DNA of 64,000 nucleotides from Brachyhypopomus gauderio (taxonomy: Eukaryota > Chordata > Actinopteri > Gymnotiformes > Hypopomidae): contig NC_135212.1 in assembly GCF_052324685.1 (NCBI RefSeq), positions 5,536,609 to 5,600,608 on the forward strand, read 5' to 3'. Position numbers and translations under genes: made by a program. Under the pieces are notes generated by a model, which ran no database searches, was not told where the DNA came from, and saw nothing but the letters and a program-made list of their open reading frames with translations. This document shows positions 22,703-34,900 of the stretch, piece by piece (the stretch's first letter is position 1; every line of letters begins with the position of its first letter).

Positions 22703-22988
22703 ATGGTTCCCTTCCAGGATGTTCTCTCGGAGGTCAGGAGGGTTCTAGGGGAGGCTGGTTCCGGCCTGCTCCCCTCTCTGCTCAGCCAGCTGCTGGATGC
22801 CCAGGTGTTCTCCGAGCAGTACTACCGATCCCTGTTTCGGGATGCCGGCTCTGACCAAGGGAGCCCGGCTGAGGCGGATGACCTGGCCAGGAAGCTTGCT
22901 CTTCCCATCTGGCAGAAATGGGAGGCCAGTAAGGGAATCCTTTTCTCCATGTGTGAGGAGAAGGTGGACCCCGGGCCAGACACCAGTG
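22703..22988 (+). CDS. ciita: CIITA first coding exon, CARD-like helical domain candidate
   Basis: This exon encodes 95 codons plus one base from ATG 22703 and ends at donor GTACGT. The segment is leucine-rich and helical in pattern (LLPSLLSQLLDAQVFSEQYY, then ARKLALPIWQKW). This is how a death-fold/CARD domain could look; mammalian dendritic-cell type I CIITA also starts with a CARD-like exon. Joining to 24296 keeps the frame (phase 1). Upstream in-frame sequence was not recognised as coding. Confidence 0.65.
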
Positions 22989-25900
22989 GTACGTTCCCTA
23001 TTTTTGTTTTTAGAGCTTATAAAAATATCGTGTCAGGCACGTATTTCATGTTAATGATGTTTCCTGTGATAGAGGGATGTTTTAAATGGTAGCCTATTCC
23101 AATCGGCAATCATCAGAATATTCACCGCTGCCCTTGAAGAGGACATGGGGAAAAAAGTTGTCACCGGGCATCGCATCTCAAAAGGAACAGGCACCCTCAC
23201 ATAGCTGCCAGTTTTTTTTTCTTTGTTTTTTTAAAACATGCCTCCATGAAAATAGTTTACATGCTTGAGGACATACTGCAGTAACAGAGCTTACCTACTG
23301 CCTAACTACAACTTGCAGGCATAATTTCCTGGTGGCACTGAGATTAGATAAAGAATAAAAAGGCAACACTCCAAGGCTCTTCTGAACCTCTGAGTTTTTA
23401 GATTAGGGTTTGTATAATTTTGGATTATTTGGGGTTTCACAGCATCCAGCTCTTTTAAAAATGGCCCTTTCCAAGAAATCATGCCCAGCACACAGAAGCG
23501 GGCTAGAGGGTGTGGCACGTGGAAACTTGTTTTGGTTTTAGCCTTGTGCCAGAGCTCACCAGACTTCCTGGTGTGGCTGGATCATCCACTTAGAATCATC
23601 AGATAACCATAAAAATAGCCATAAAAACATTCATTAACATGTCTTATTACCTTTGAAACGATGCAAGAAGATGCTAATGTATAGTTTTGTCTGTGCATCA
23701 AAAGCATTATTTGTTTCTTTAGAATATGAAGGATTGTTAGAGTCCTGTGTTAGGAGTGCGCGCACGCTAAAATTTAAATTGTGAAAGTAAAACCAAACTT
23801 TAGATGAAGGCTCGCGACTGCGTTACCCAAGCAATGCTGCGCTCGTGTTACCTAAGGACAAGTGTCGTCTACAAAATCCTTCTTTAAATAAAGTGCAACA
23901 TCGTATTATGGAGTAAAACAATTCAAAGCTAGGATGGATCTGCACTCTAATATAGGTAATATTAAATCTTGTTGCAAATTAGCCTCCGTTTAAGTGATGC
24001 TTATGCATTAATGTTTTATTATAAACTAAAAACGTAGAAAAAACCGTTAATCGTGTGTTATTCGTGGTTATATCGCGTGCTTTTCCACCTGTGTAATATT
24101 GATTATTGTTGTGCGTTGTGTTCGTTTTATACATAAATGTGCGCATAAACGTGTGCGTGTTTTATGTCTTGCATGTATCTACTCGTATGTTGTTTCCGTG
24201 GGTGCAGCTGGTGTTCGGGCTTAGTCTGACTTTGTGTCTTGCCATTGCACCAAGAATATCAGTTTATATTCGTTTTATATCTTATATGATTGTAGAAATT
24301 GACGAAAATGCCGTCCCAAGTATATCCGACCTCATTCCAGGTGAGCGACAGAAACGTATATTAAACAGGTGGTTTATACCAGATGGTGTATAAAATAGAA
24401 AGTAATCATTTTAGCGCCTTCAAATAGCTTATAACAAATAATGAACTTATTTAGACTAACTATTTCGTCCCATTATAACAGATACGTTATTCTCGGCCTA
24501 CATTGACTCAATTGATCTCAGCTCTCCTGGATTTGATGAGTCTTTCGGTCAGTTGTCCTCGTACATACAAATATCAGATTACATATGTGTAATTAATAAG
24601 CAGCGCGATTCAAACATAATTTGGTGTCATGCGTTTGTGTTTTACATCAGATTTCTATTTTTCCGACGACGTCTTTGATATCTCGGGTAAGTAAGGACCG
24701 TTTACGCAGTTAAAGCATATTCTCCATCATGTTTAGCGAAGCATTGCGTGACCATATCATTGGACTAATTATATAAAGAAACTAAATGTCCAGTATCTTA
24801 ATTCAATTAGGTTTTGAGAAAATGTTAGTAATTGATGGAAAATAACGTAAATATTCCCTAATTAACAAGCAATTTGCAATAGCAGTCTGTGTAGCTTTAC
24901 TACATTTCGTCTGTTGTGTGTGGCTGTTGTTGTTGTTTTAAATAACAGATGAACCGGACAATAAACCGACGACGGTGCGTGAAGACCGAAAAACTCAAAC
25001 CAGAAAACGGCGATGTAAGGGATCATCTTATCAACTCTTCTTAAATCAGATGTAAGGGGTCGTCTTATTATCAACTCTTCTTAAATCAGATGTAAGGGAT
25101 CATCGACTCTTCTTAAATCAGATGTAAGGGATCATCTTTTATCAACTCTTCTTAAATCAGATGTAAGGGATCATCTTTTATCAACTCTTCTTAAATCAGA
25201 TGTAAGGGATCATCTTTTATCGACTCTTCTTGAATCAGATGTAAGGGATCGTCTTATTATCAACTCTTCTTAAATCAGATGTAAGGGATCATCTTTTATC
25301 GACTCTTCTTAATTCAGATGTAAGGGATCATCTTATTATCAACTCTTCTTAAATCAGATGTAAGGGATCATCTTTTATCGACTCTTCTTAAATCAGATGT
25401 AAGGGATCATATTATCAACTCTTCTTAAATCAGATGTAAGGGATCATCTTATCAACTCTTCCTAAATCAGATGTAAGGGATCATCTTTTATCGACTCTTC
25501 TTAAATCAGATGTAAGGGATCATCTTTTATCGACTCTTCTTAAATCAGATGTAAGGGATCATCTTTTATCGACTCTTCTTAAATCAGATGTAAGGGATCA
25601 CCTTTTATCGACTCTTCTTAAATCAGATGTAAGGGATCATCTTATTATCAACTCTTCTTAAATCAGATGTAAGGGGTCGTCTTATTATCAACTCTTCTTA
25701 AATCAGATGTAAGGGATTGTCTTATTATCAACTCTTCTTAAATCAGATGTAAGGGATCATCTTTTATCGACTCTTCTTAAATCAGATGTAAGGGATCGTC
25801 TTATTATCAACTCTTCTTAAATCAGATGTAAGGGATCATCTTTTATCAACTCTTCTTAAATCAGATGTAAGGGGTTGTCTTATTATCAACTCTTCTTAAA

Positions 25901-28900
25901 TCAGATGTAAGGGATCATCTTTTATCGACTCTTCTTAAATCAGATGTAAGGGATCGTCTTATTATCAACTCTTCTTAAATCAGATGTAAGGGATCATCTT
26001 TTATCGACTCTTCTTAAATCAGATGTAAGGGATCATCTTATCAACTCTTCTTAAATCAGATGTAAGGGATCATCTTATTATCAACTCTTCTTAAATCAGA
26101 TGTAAGGGGTCGTCTTATTATCAACTCTTCTTAAATCAGATGTAAGGGATCATCGACTCTTCTTAAATCAGATGTAAGGGATCATCTTTTATCAACTCTT
26201 CTTAAATCAGATGTAAGGGATCATCTTTTATCGACTCTTCTTAAATCAAATGTAAGGGATCATCTTTTATCGACTCTTCTTAAATCAGATGTAAGGGATC
26301 ATCTTTTATCGACTCTTCTTAAATCAGATGTAAGGGATCATCTTATTATCAACTCTTCTTAAATCAGATGTAAGGGATCATCTTTTATCGACTCTTCTTA
26401 AATCAGATGTAAGGGATCATCTTATCAACTCTTCTTAAATCAGATGTAAGGGATCATCTTTTATCGACTCTTCTTAAATCAGATGTAAGGGATCATCTTT
26501 TATCAACTCTTCTTAAATCAGATGTAAGGGATCATCTTTTATCGACTCTTCTTAAATCAGATGTAAGGGATCATCTTTTATCGACTCTTCTTAAATCAGA
26601 TGTAAGGGATCACATTATCAACTCTTCCTAAACCAGATGTAAGGGATCATCTTTTATTGACTCTTCTTAAATCAGATGTAAGGGATCACCTTTTATCGAC
26701 TCTTCTTAAATCAGATGTAAGGGATCATCTTTATATCGACTCTTCAGAGCTGCCCAGGCCCAGGAATAAGGGCGGAGCTGAAACGTCCAGATTTAGCAAG
26801 GAAACCACCAAACTGTCCCGGGCTCCAGGGATGCCGGTTGGGGTTCACGCCTACACAAACGTGTTGTAAATGAAGAAATAATGACTTTTAACTGTGCATG
26901 GTTCTCGCCAGCAGATAAAAGACCCACGAAGAAACCAGCCCGCCTTAAACTGAGTAAAGAAGTTGACTCGGAAGGTGACTACTTTAATCACTTTCATTGG
27001 GAGTTTTGAGAAGCGCTTTTCCGTTAAAAACTGTGACCGAGCCAGCAAACGCCGTACAAAGATTTTCTTTAGCGTATATTCATTTCACACTCGTACTTTG
27101 TTTAAATCGAAAGTGCCCCCCTGTCTCGTCGCCTCAGGCCCACCGACAGTTGAGAATTATTCACACGTCATCTCTGCACGTCGCGAGGGGAGTTTCCAGC
27201 CCCCCGCGCGCACGACACCTCTGCACGCGCGCACGATACCCCCGCACGTCGTACAGATTCCTTTGGCCATCGCCACCACCGCCCTCGACAGCGCGTCTCT
27301 GCTGCCACCTGGCGGTAATGTATCCCAACATCCGTAGGAACACTTGCAGTCAATTAACCCGATGTTGACGGTTGTCTGATGGTGTTTGTGTGCGCGTGTG
27401 TTTTAACCTCTTAGGTGGAGCAGCACTACAAATCATACAGACTATTAATCATCCCGTAATGAACCAAATAATGCCCACTTACGTACTGGGTGAGTTAGTA
27501 ACACCACAACAAGCACATATTATCTTGTACCAGTGCCTGTAACAGTAACTAATTTGCTGTGTTATTCCACAGTTTCGCCACCACAGTCTCTTAATCCAAT
27601 TTCACACGTATTTCCACTTTCCCCTGGTAAGTGGTGGAGCTTGTTTTACTGGGTGTTTCTTTGCTTAAAGACCATTCAAATTACCTGAGCAGGGAGGCTG
27701 AGTTCATGAATCTAAAATCGGTGCATGAGAGTGACGAATCAAAATTCTTTGCTCTGTTTCTTCTTTCAGTTTAAGATGCCTTGTCATAACATCATCATTA
27801 ACCCAAACTTTTTACACCATATTTTCCTTTTAATCCGTTAGTGTTTAGGACAGCCATTTTGCATGGGGTAACATGAGTTAATCTTGCGCTGTATCTGCCC
27901 CCTCCTCTATCAGCTGATGGTGCAGTTGCCCCTCTTGAGCTCAGCATGTCTGCCCAGCCTACAAGCTCTTTATCAGACACGGCGAGCAAAGGTTGGTCCC
28001 CATCACCCCGCCTTCCCCTCTCACCTCTGAAAGGTTAGCTCGGTGTGATACACCTGTACCAGGAAACTGTACCAGGATTAGCTGTACCAACTGTCCATGA
28101 CTACACCCAATCCATATCTGGGGAACCGGCCCAAAACCACTTGTCTTATTTGTTCTTTTTAAAAATTAATTAGTTAATTTCTTTTAAGGTCACACCCCAC
28201 ATAAAACGCCATCAGACGACTCTACTCCCCCAGTCCACCGAACCAAGAAGAAGCCAGTGATACCAAGTGAGAATAAAAAAATATCGTTACATTATCTTTG
28301 TGTCCAAAACCTTGACATTAAAAAGTGGCATTTCAAGCAGTTCTGCTTATCTAACCAAGCACAAAAACGTGCTTTGTCGCACAGAGCACGTCGAGGACTA
28401 CATTGGACGATTGAAGTCTCACCTGAGCGAGGCCTGCAGTGAAAAGCAGACGGGCTTGGGCGTGGCATCTCACTACATAGACACACTACTTGTGCCACGA
28501 AAGCTTGTGATCAGATCTGGCAAGAATGCAAACAAGTGTCTGGAGAAGGAGCTGGTGGTGCTGTCTGAGTCGGAGCGAAAGAAAGCCATGGTGGACCGGA
28601 GCCACGTCTTCAAGGATGCCGCATCTGGATCCAAGCACTTGATTACCGTCCTTGGGAGGGCCGGCATGGGGAAGACCACTCTCCTCCAGCGTTTGGCCCT
28701 GGACTGGTCCGACGGGGGCCTGCCCCAGTTCCAGTTCATGTTCCTGCTGGACTGCAAGGTTCTGGACCTGGTGCAGCCGAGATACGGCCTGAAGAATTTG
28801 CTGTTCGACCTGTCGGACTCCCCTAGCTGCCAGGACTCGTCGGCCCTGTTCCAGCACGTCCTGTCGTGCCCGGAGAAGGTGCTCGTCGTGTTTGACAGTT

Positions 28901-31900
28901 TCAACGATATGAAGGACCTCGAAGGTCTTCTCCAGGCCCCTGCGGTCTCGGCCTCTTGTGAGGGCTACAGCGTCAGGCAGCTGTTCTCAGGTCTCTTCCT
29001 GAATAAGATCCTGTCGGGGTGCACCCTCCTGATAGCCAGCCGACCCAAAGACGTTTTAAACCAGCTGCTGCGTAAAGTGGACAGCATTTTAGAGCTGTGC
29101 CCCTTCTCACCCACGGACGTAGAGCGGTACGTGTTGAACTATTTCCCGGACGCTTCCCGGGGAGAGAGCGCGTTGAGGAAAATTAACAGTCAAAGGTTCA
29201 TGTTCAGCATGTGCTCGATTCCCTTGTTGTGCTCGTTTACGTGTTCCTTGCTGGAGCAGCACGACGTGGACACCTTGCCGTCGACGCTCACCGATTTGTG
29301 CTTGGGAGTGATCGACCAGCGTCTCGATCTGGAAACTAAGGAGCGAGGATCCAAAATGGATGTCACGCAACTGTGCAATATGGCCTGGGAGGGATTCAAG
29401 TCTCAGAGCTCCCTTTTAAGCCAAGAACAACAGATCTCTAAAGAACTGATGGACCGTGGGCTCGGCTGCAGGATACTCGAATCGCGTGTGGCACGTGAGC
29501 AGTCTGACGGGACCCCGGTCACTTACTTCACCAACCTCTTCGTGCAGAACCTCCTCGGCGCCCTGCTTTTGGTGCAGTCCAGAGATCAGAGCGAAAAAAC
29601 AATGCTGGCCCAGACGGTGTTCCAGCACCGCAAGAGGAAGCCTCTGGGGGAATGGCACGACCTTCTCCAGAGGTTCATCATGGGCCTACTCTACCAGAAG
29701 AGCCCGCCGCTCTGCACCGGCTTTCCGCAGGGCCCCGCCACATCGCAGGCGAAAAGGCAGGCGGCGGAGGCCCAGCTGGAGAGCCTGAAACCGGCCGAGC
29801 TGACTCCCAGCAAGCTGGTGGAGCTCTTTCACTGCGTGTACGAGACCAGGAGCGCCAGGCTGGCTAAGCTCCTGGTCAAGAAGCTTCCAGACGACCTGTC
29901 GTTTCGCGGAGCCCAGCTCTCCCTCATGGATGCGTGCGTCATCGAGCACCTCCTTCGGAACGCCAAGGGCCCCAGGCAAATGTTCTCCACCGACCTGCAG
30001 GACACGTGTGTTCCCATCGGCGGCCTCAAAGAGGTGGTAGCACTGAGCTGCATCAAGTCTTACCGGTGAGGAATCATACTGTTTAATGTCCAATAACTAA
30101 GCTATAGAACAATAATAGATCTTATTATTTCTATTCAGTGTAAATGTTCCTTATTTGCTAAAAAATATGAACAATCAGGTTGGAAAAATCCAACAAAATA
30201 TGAAGTTTCACTCTTGCTGTTTTGAAATGCTGTTGTTTAAAACCTCAAAATTTGAACAAAAATAATTGTGTGTAATGGACACAAACCCCTTCATATATTG
30301 GTTCTTAAAAAGCAAGACTTTTTAATTGTGTAACTATTATCCAAGTAAACCTCTTATGAATGAGGTAACCTGTAATCTCACATTTTGTCATTTTACACGT
30401 TTATGTGCATGTGTTTGTATTCATCAGGGCGTCGACTTTGGACACAGTGGACCTGTGGGAAGACTTGCACTGCAGTGGCGATGAATTACGTTTGAAAAGC
30501 AGCATCCACAAATTCACTATAGAGCCATTCAAGGCATCACAAGAGTGCCACGTAGAGAACCTGGCCCTCCTCGTTCAAATCCACACAGAGAAGAAGCTGC
30601 CATCAGGGTGAGGCAACTGGACATTCATCGTGGCCTCATTTCTTGTCGCTCTGAATGGTACGTGCGGTGTAATTACGTTTGTGACGGCTTTGAGACTATC
30701 GTGATGCATTGTGCACTTTGTGTTTCAGTGGGGCTGCGTCCGCTCTGGAGGAGGGCGTTCCAGCAGTGAGACATCTTCACAAGCTGGACTTCGAGTGAGG
30801 TTTTCCTTCCCCCACCCAGACAATTCACTGTGTTTAATGTAAAATGTACCCCTAGAAGAAATCACCCCTTCAAAGTTAAAATTAATCCAGTTGATGGGGA
30901 GTTGTACTGATTTTTCAGTTACAGCAGAGATACTGTAAAATCTAGAAGCTTCTAAAAGCTACCTGATCAAATGGATATTACGCAAGATGGTCTTATGTTA
31001 ATTTTTTTTAAATTATGTTTTCATCTGAACTACTCAAAGGGCTGTGTGCATTCTGATTATTGTAAGGCAAAAAGTAGCACTCAATGAAAACAAACTTGCA
31101 CAGATTTAGTTCTGGCTGTAGTTTTAACATTACACATATATGAACTCTGACCTGGTATTTTGGTTAGCTAACACAACAGCTGTTTTTACAATCTAATTGT
31201 GGCAACACCCAGTTACTACCACTGGGTAAGGCAAAAGCGAAACACATTTTTCCATCAACACGGTTTTTCCTTTTCACCGTGCCAATTACAATCCTCCCTC
31301 CAGTTGCTGTTTGTTTCTGTGAAAGTATTTAGATTTTTTTTTAACTCAGCACGATTTAACTTAAAGGATTCCCGTGGCTAGCGTGGAAAACGATTTCCGT
31401 GGATTGTTTTGCATTGCAAGGGAACAGCCCGAGAATTCAGAGCTGATTGAATTTGTCTTGTGTTTTTCCGTGAGGAAGGCTGGGCCCTCAGAATGGCCCG
31501 GAGGTTTTCCGCCGCCTCGTTGAGCTCCTGCCTGCACTGCAGTCTCTCCAGCATTTAGAGTAAGCTGTGCTCTCCTAAACACCCCCAGCTCACACTCGAA
31601 AGCTTAAGATGCCTGAATACCGATACTGGTATTTGTCCGATACCACGTTCATTCTTTAACGCAAATGAGGCTCCGATACCCACATGCAATACAATGTGTC
31701 TAGAGCACATTGCTGCGCTAATGAGCAGAAAGTCAAAATGTGCTATCTGGAATTATTTCACAATCAGTGATGGAAACAATCAGTAGTAGAAAAGCCTGAC
31801 CAAGTATTGCATTTACTGTACATACTTATCAGTAGGACAATATTTAGGCCTAGAACACACCCTTCAGTTTACCCCTAGAACACACCCCTCCGTTCTCTTC

Positions 31901-34900
31901 TAGAACACACCCCTCCATTCTCTCCTAGAACACACCCCTCCGTTCTCTCCTAGAACACACCCCTCCATTCTCTCCTAGAACACACCCCTCCATTCTCTCC
32001 TAGAACACACCCCTCCATTCTCTCTTAGAACACACCCCTCCGTTCTCTCTTAGAACACACCATTCCATTCTCTCTTAGAACACACCCCTCCATTCTCTCT
32101 TAGAACACACCCCTCCATTCTCTCCTAGAACAAACCCCTCCATTCTCTCTTAGAACACACCCCTCCATTCTCTCTTAGAACACACCCCTCCATTCTCTCT
32201 TAGAACACACCCCTCCATTCTGTCCTAGAACACACACTTCCGTTCTCTTAGAACACACCCCTCCATTCTCTCCTAGAACACACCCCTCCATTCTCTCTTA
32301 GAACACACCCCTCCATTCTCTCTTAGAACACACCCCTCCGTTCTCTCTTAGAACACACCCCTCCATTCTCTCCTAGAACACACCCCTCCATTCTCTCCTA
32401 GAACACGCCCCTCCATTCTCTCTTAGAACACACCCCTCCATTCTCTCTTAGAACACACCCCTCCATTCTCTCCTAGAACACACTCCTCCATTCTCTCCTA
32501 GAACACACCCCTCCATTCTCTCTTAGAACACACCCCTCCATTCTCTCTTAGAACACACCCCTCCGTTCTCTCTTAGAACACACCCCTCCGTTCTCTCCTA
32601 GAACACACCCCTCCGTTCTCTCTTAGAACACACCCCTCCGTTCTCTCTTAGAACACACCCCTCCGTTCTCTCTTAGAACACACCCCTCCGTTCTCTCCTA
32701 GAACACACCCCTCAGTTCTCTCTTAGAACACACCCCTCCATTCTCTCTTAGAACACACCCCTCCATTCTCTCCTAGAACACACCCCTCCATTCTCTCTTA
32801 GAACACACCCCTCCATTCTCTCTTAGAACACACCCCTCCGTTCTCTCCTAGAACACACCCCTCCGTTCTCTCCTAGAACACACCCCTCCATTCTCTCCTA
32901 GAACACACCCCTCCGTTCTCTCCTAGAACACACCCCTCCGTTCTCTCCTAGAACACACCCCTCCATTCTCTCCTAGAACACACCCCTCCATTCTCTCCTA
33001 GAACACACCCCTCCATTCTCTCCTAGAACACACCCATCCATTCTCTCTTAGAACACGCCCCTCCATTCTGTCCTAGAACACAACCCTCCATTCTCTCTTA
33101 GAACACACCCCTCCATTCTCTCCTAGAACACACCCCTCTATTCTCTCCGAGAACACACCCCTCCGTTCTCTCTTAGAACACACCCTTCCATTCTCTCTTA
33201 GAACACACCCCTCCGTTCTCTCCTAGAACACACCCCTCCATTCTCTCTTAGAACACACCCCTCCATTCTCTCCTAGAACACACCCCTCCATTCTCTCCTA
33301 GAACACACCCCTCTATTCTCTCCTAGAACACACCCCTCCGTTCCCTCTTAGAACACACCCTTCCATTCTCTCTTAGAACACACTCCTCCATTCTCTCCTA
33401 GAACACACCCCTCCATTCTCTCTTAGAACACACCCCTCCATTCTCTCTTAGAACACACCCCTCCATTCTCTCTTAGAACACACCCCTCCGTTCTCTCCTA
33501 GAACACACCCCTCTGTTCTCTCCTAGAACACACCCCTCCGTTCTCTAGAACACACCCCTCCGTTCTCTCTTAGAACACACCCCTCCGTTCTCTCTTAGAA
33601 CACACCCCTCCGTTCTCTCCTAGAACACACCCCTCCGTTCTCTCCTAGAACACACCCCTCCGTTCTCTCCTAGAACACACCCCTCCATTCTCTCCTAGAA
33701 CACACCCCTCCATTCTCTCCTAGAACACACCCCTCCGTTCTCTCCTAGAACACACCCCTCCATTCTCTTCTAGAACACACCCCTCCAGTCTCTCCTAGAA
33801 CACACCCCTCCATTCTCTCTTAGAACACGCCCCTCCATTCTCTCTTAGAACACACCCCTCCATTCTCTCTTAGAACACACCCCTCCATTCTCTCCTAGAA
33901 CACACCCCTCTATTCTCTCCTAGAACACACCCCTCCGTTCTCTCTTAGAACACACCCTTCCATTCTCTCTTAGAACACACCCCTCCGTTCTCTCCTAGAA
34001 CACACCCCTCCATTCTCTCTTAGAACACACCCCTCCATTCTCTCCTAGAACACACCCCTCCATTCTCTCCTAGAACACACCCCTCTATTCTCTCCTAGAA
34101 CACACCCCTCCGTTCTCTCTTAGAACACACCCTTCCATTCTCTCTTAGAACACACCCCTCCGTTCTCTCCTAGAACACACCCCTCAGTTCTCTCTTAAAA
34201 CACACCCCTCCATTCTCTCTTAGAACACACCCTTCCATTCTCTCTTAGAACACACCCCTCCATTCTCTCTTAGAACACACCCCTCCATTCTCTCCTAGAA
34301 CAAACCCCTCCATTCTCTCTTAGAACACACCCCTCCATTCTCTCTTAGAACACACCCCTCCATTCTCTCCTAGAACACACCCCTCCATTCTCTCCTAGAA
34401 CACACACTTCCGTTCTCTTAGAACACACCCCTCCATTCTCTCCTAGAACACACCCCTCCATTCTCTTAGAACACACCCCTCCATTCTCTCTTAGAACACA
34501 CCCCTCCATTCTCTCTTAGAACACGCCCCTCCATTCTCTCTTAGAACACACCCCTCCATTCTCTCTTAGAACACACCCCTCCATTCTCTCCTAGAACAAA
34601 CCCCTCCATTCTCTCTTAGAACACACCCCTCCATTCTCTCTTAGAACACACCCCTCCATTCTCTCCTAGAACACACCCCTCCATTCTCTCCTAGAACACA
34701 CACTTCCGTTCTCTTAGAACACACCCCTCCATTCTCTCCTAGAACACACCCCTCCATTCTCTCTTAGAACACACCCCTCCATTCTCTCTTAGAACACACC
34801 CCTCCATTCTCTCTTAGAACACGCCCCTCCATTCTCTCCTAGAACACACCCCTCCGTTCTCTCTTAGAACACACCCCTCCATTCTCTCCTAGAACACACA

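Noticed and set aside
26744..26868. Possible CIITA exon directly after the donor-bearing array (ACTCTTCAG followed by AGCTGCCC...)
   Set aside because: Joining it in phase to the exon ending at 25014 creates a stop codon, and no strong donor follows; joining 25014 directly to 26915 keeps the frame.
28486..28904. Minus-strand ORFs opposite the NACHT exon
   Set aside because: GC-rich coding sequence opens antisense frames; the plus-strand match to CIITA is unambiguous.
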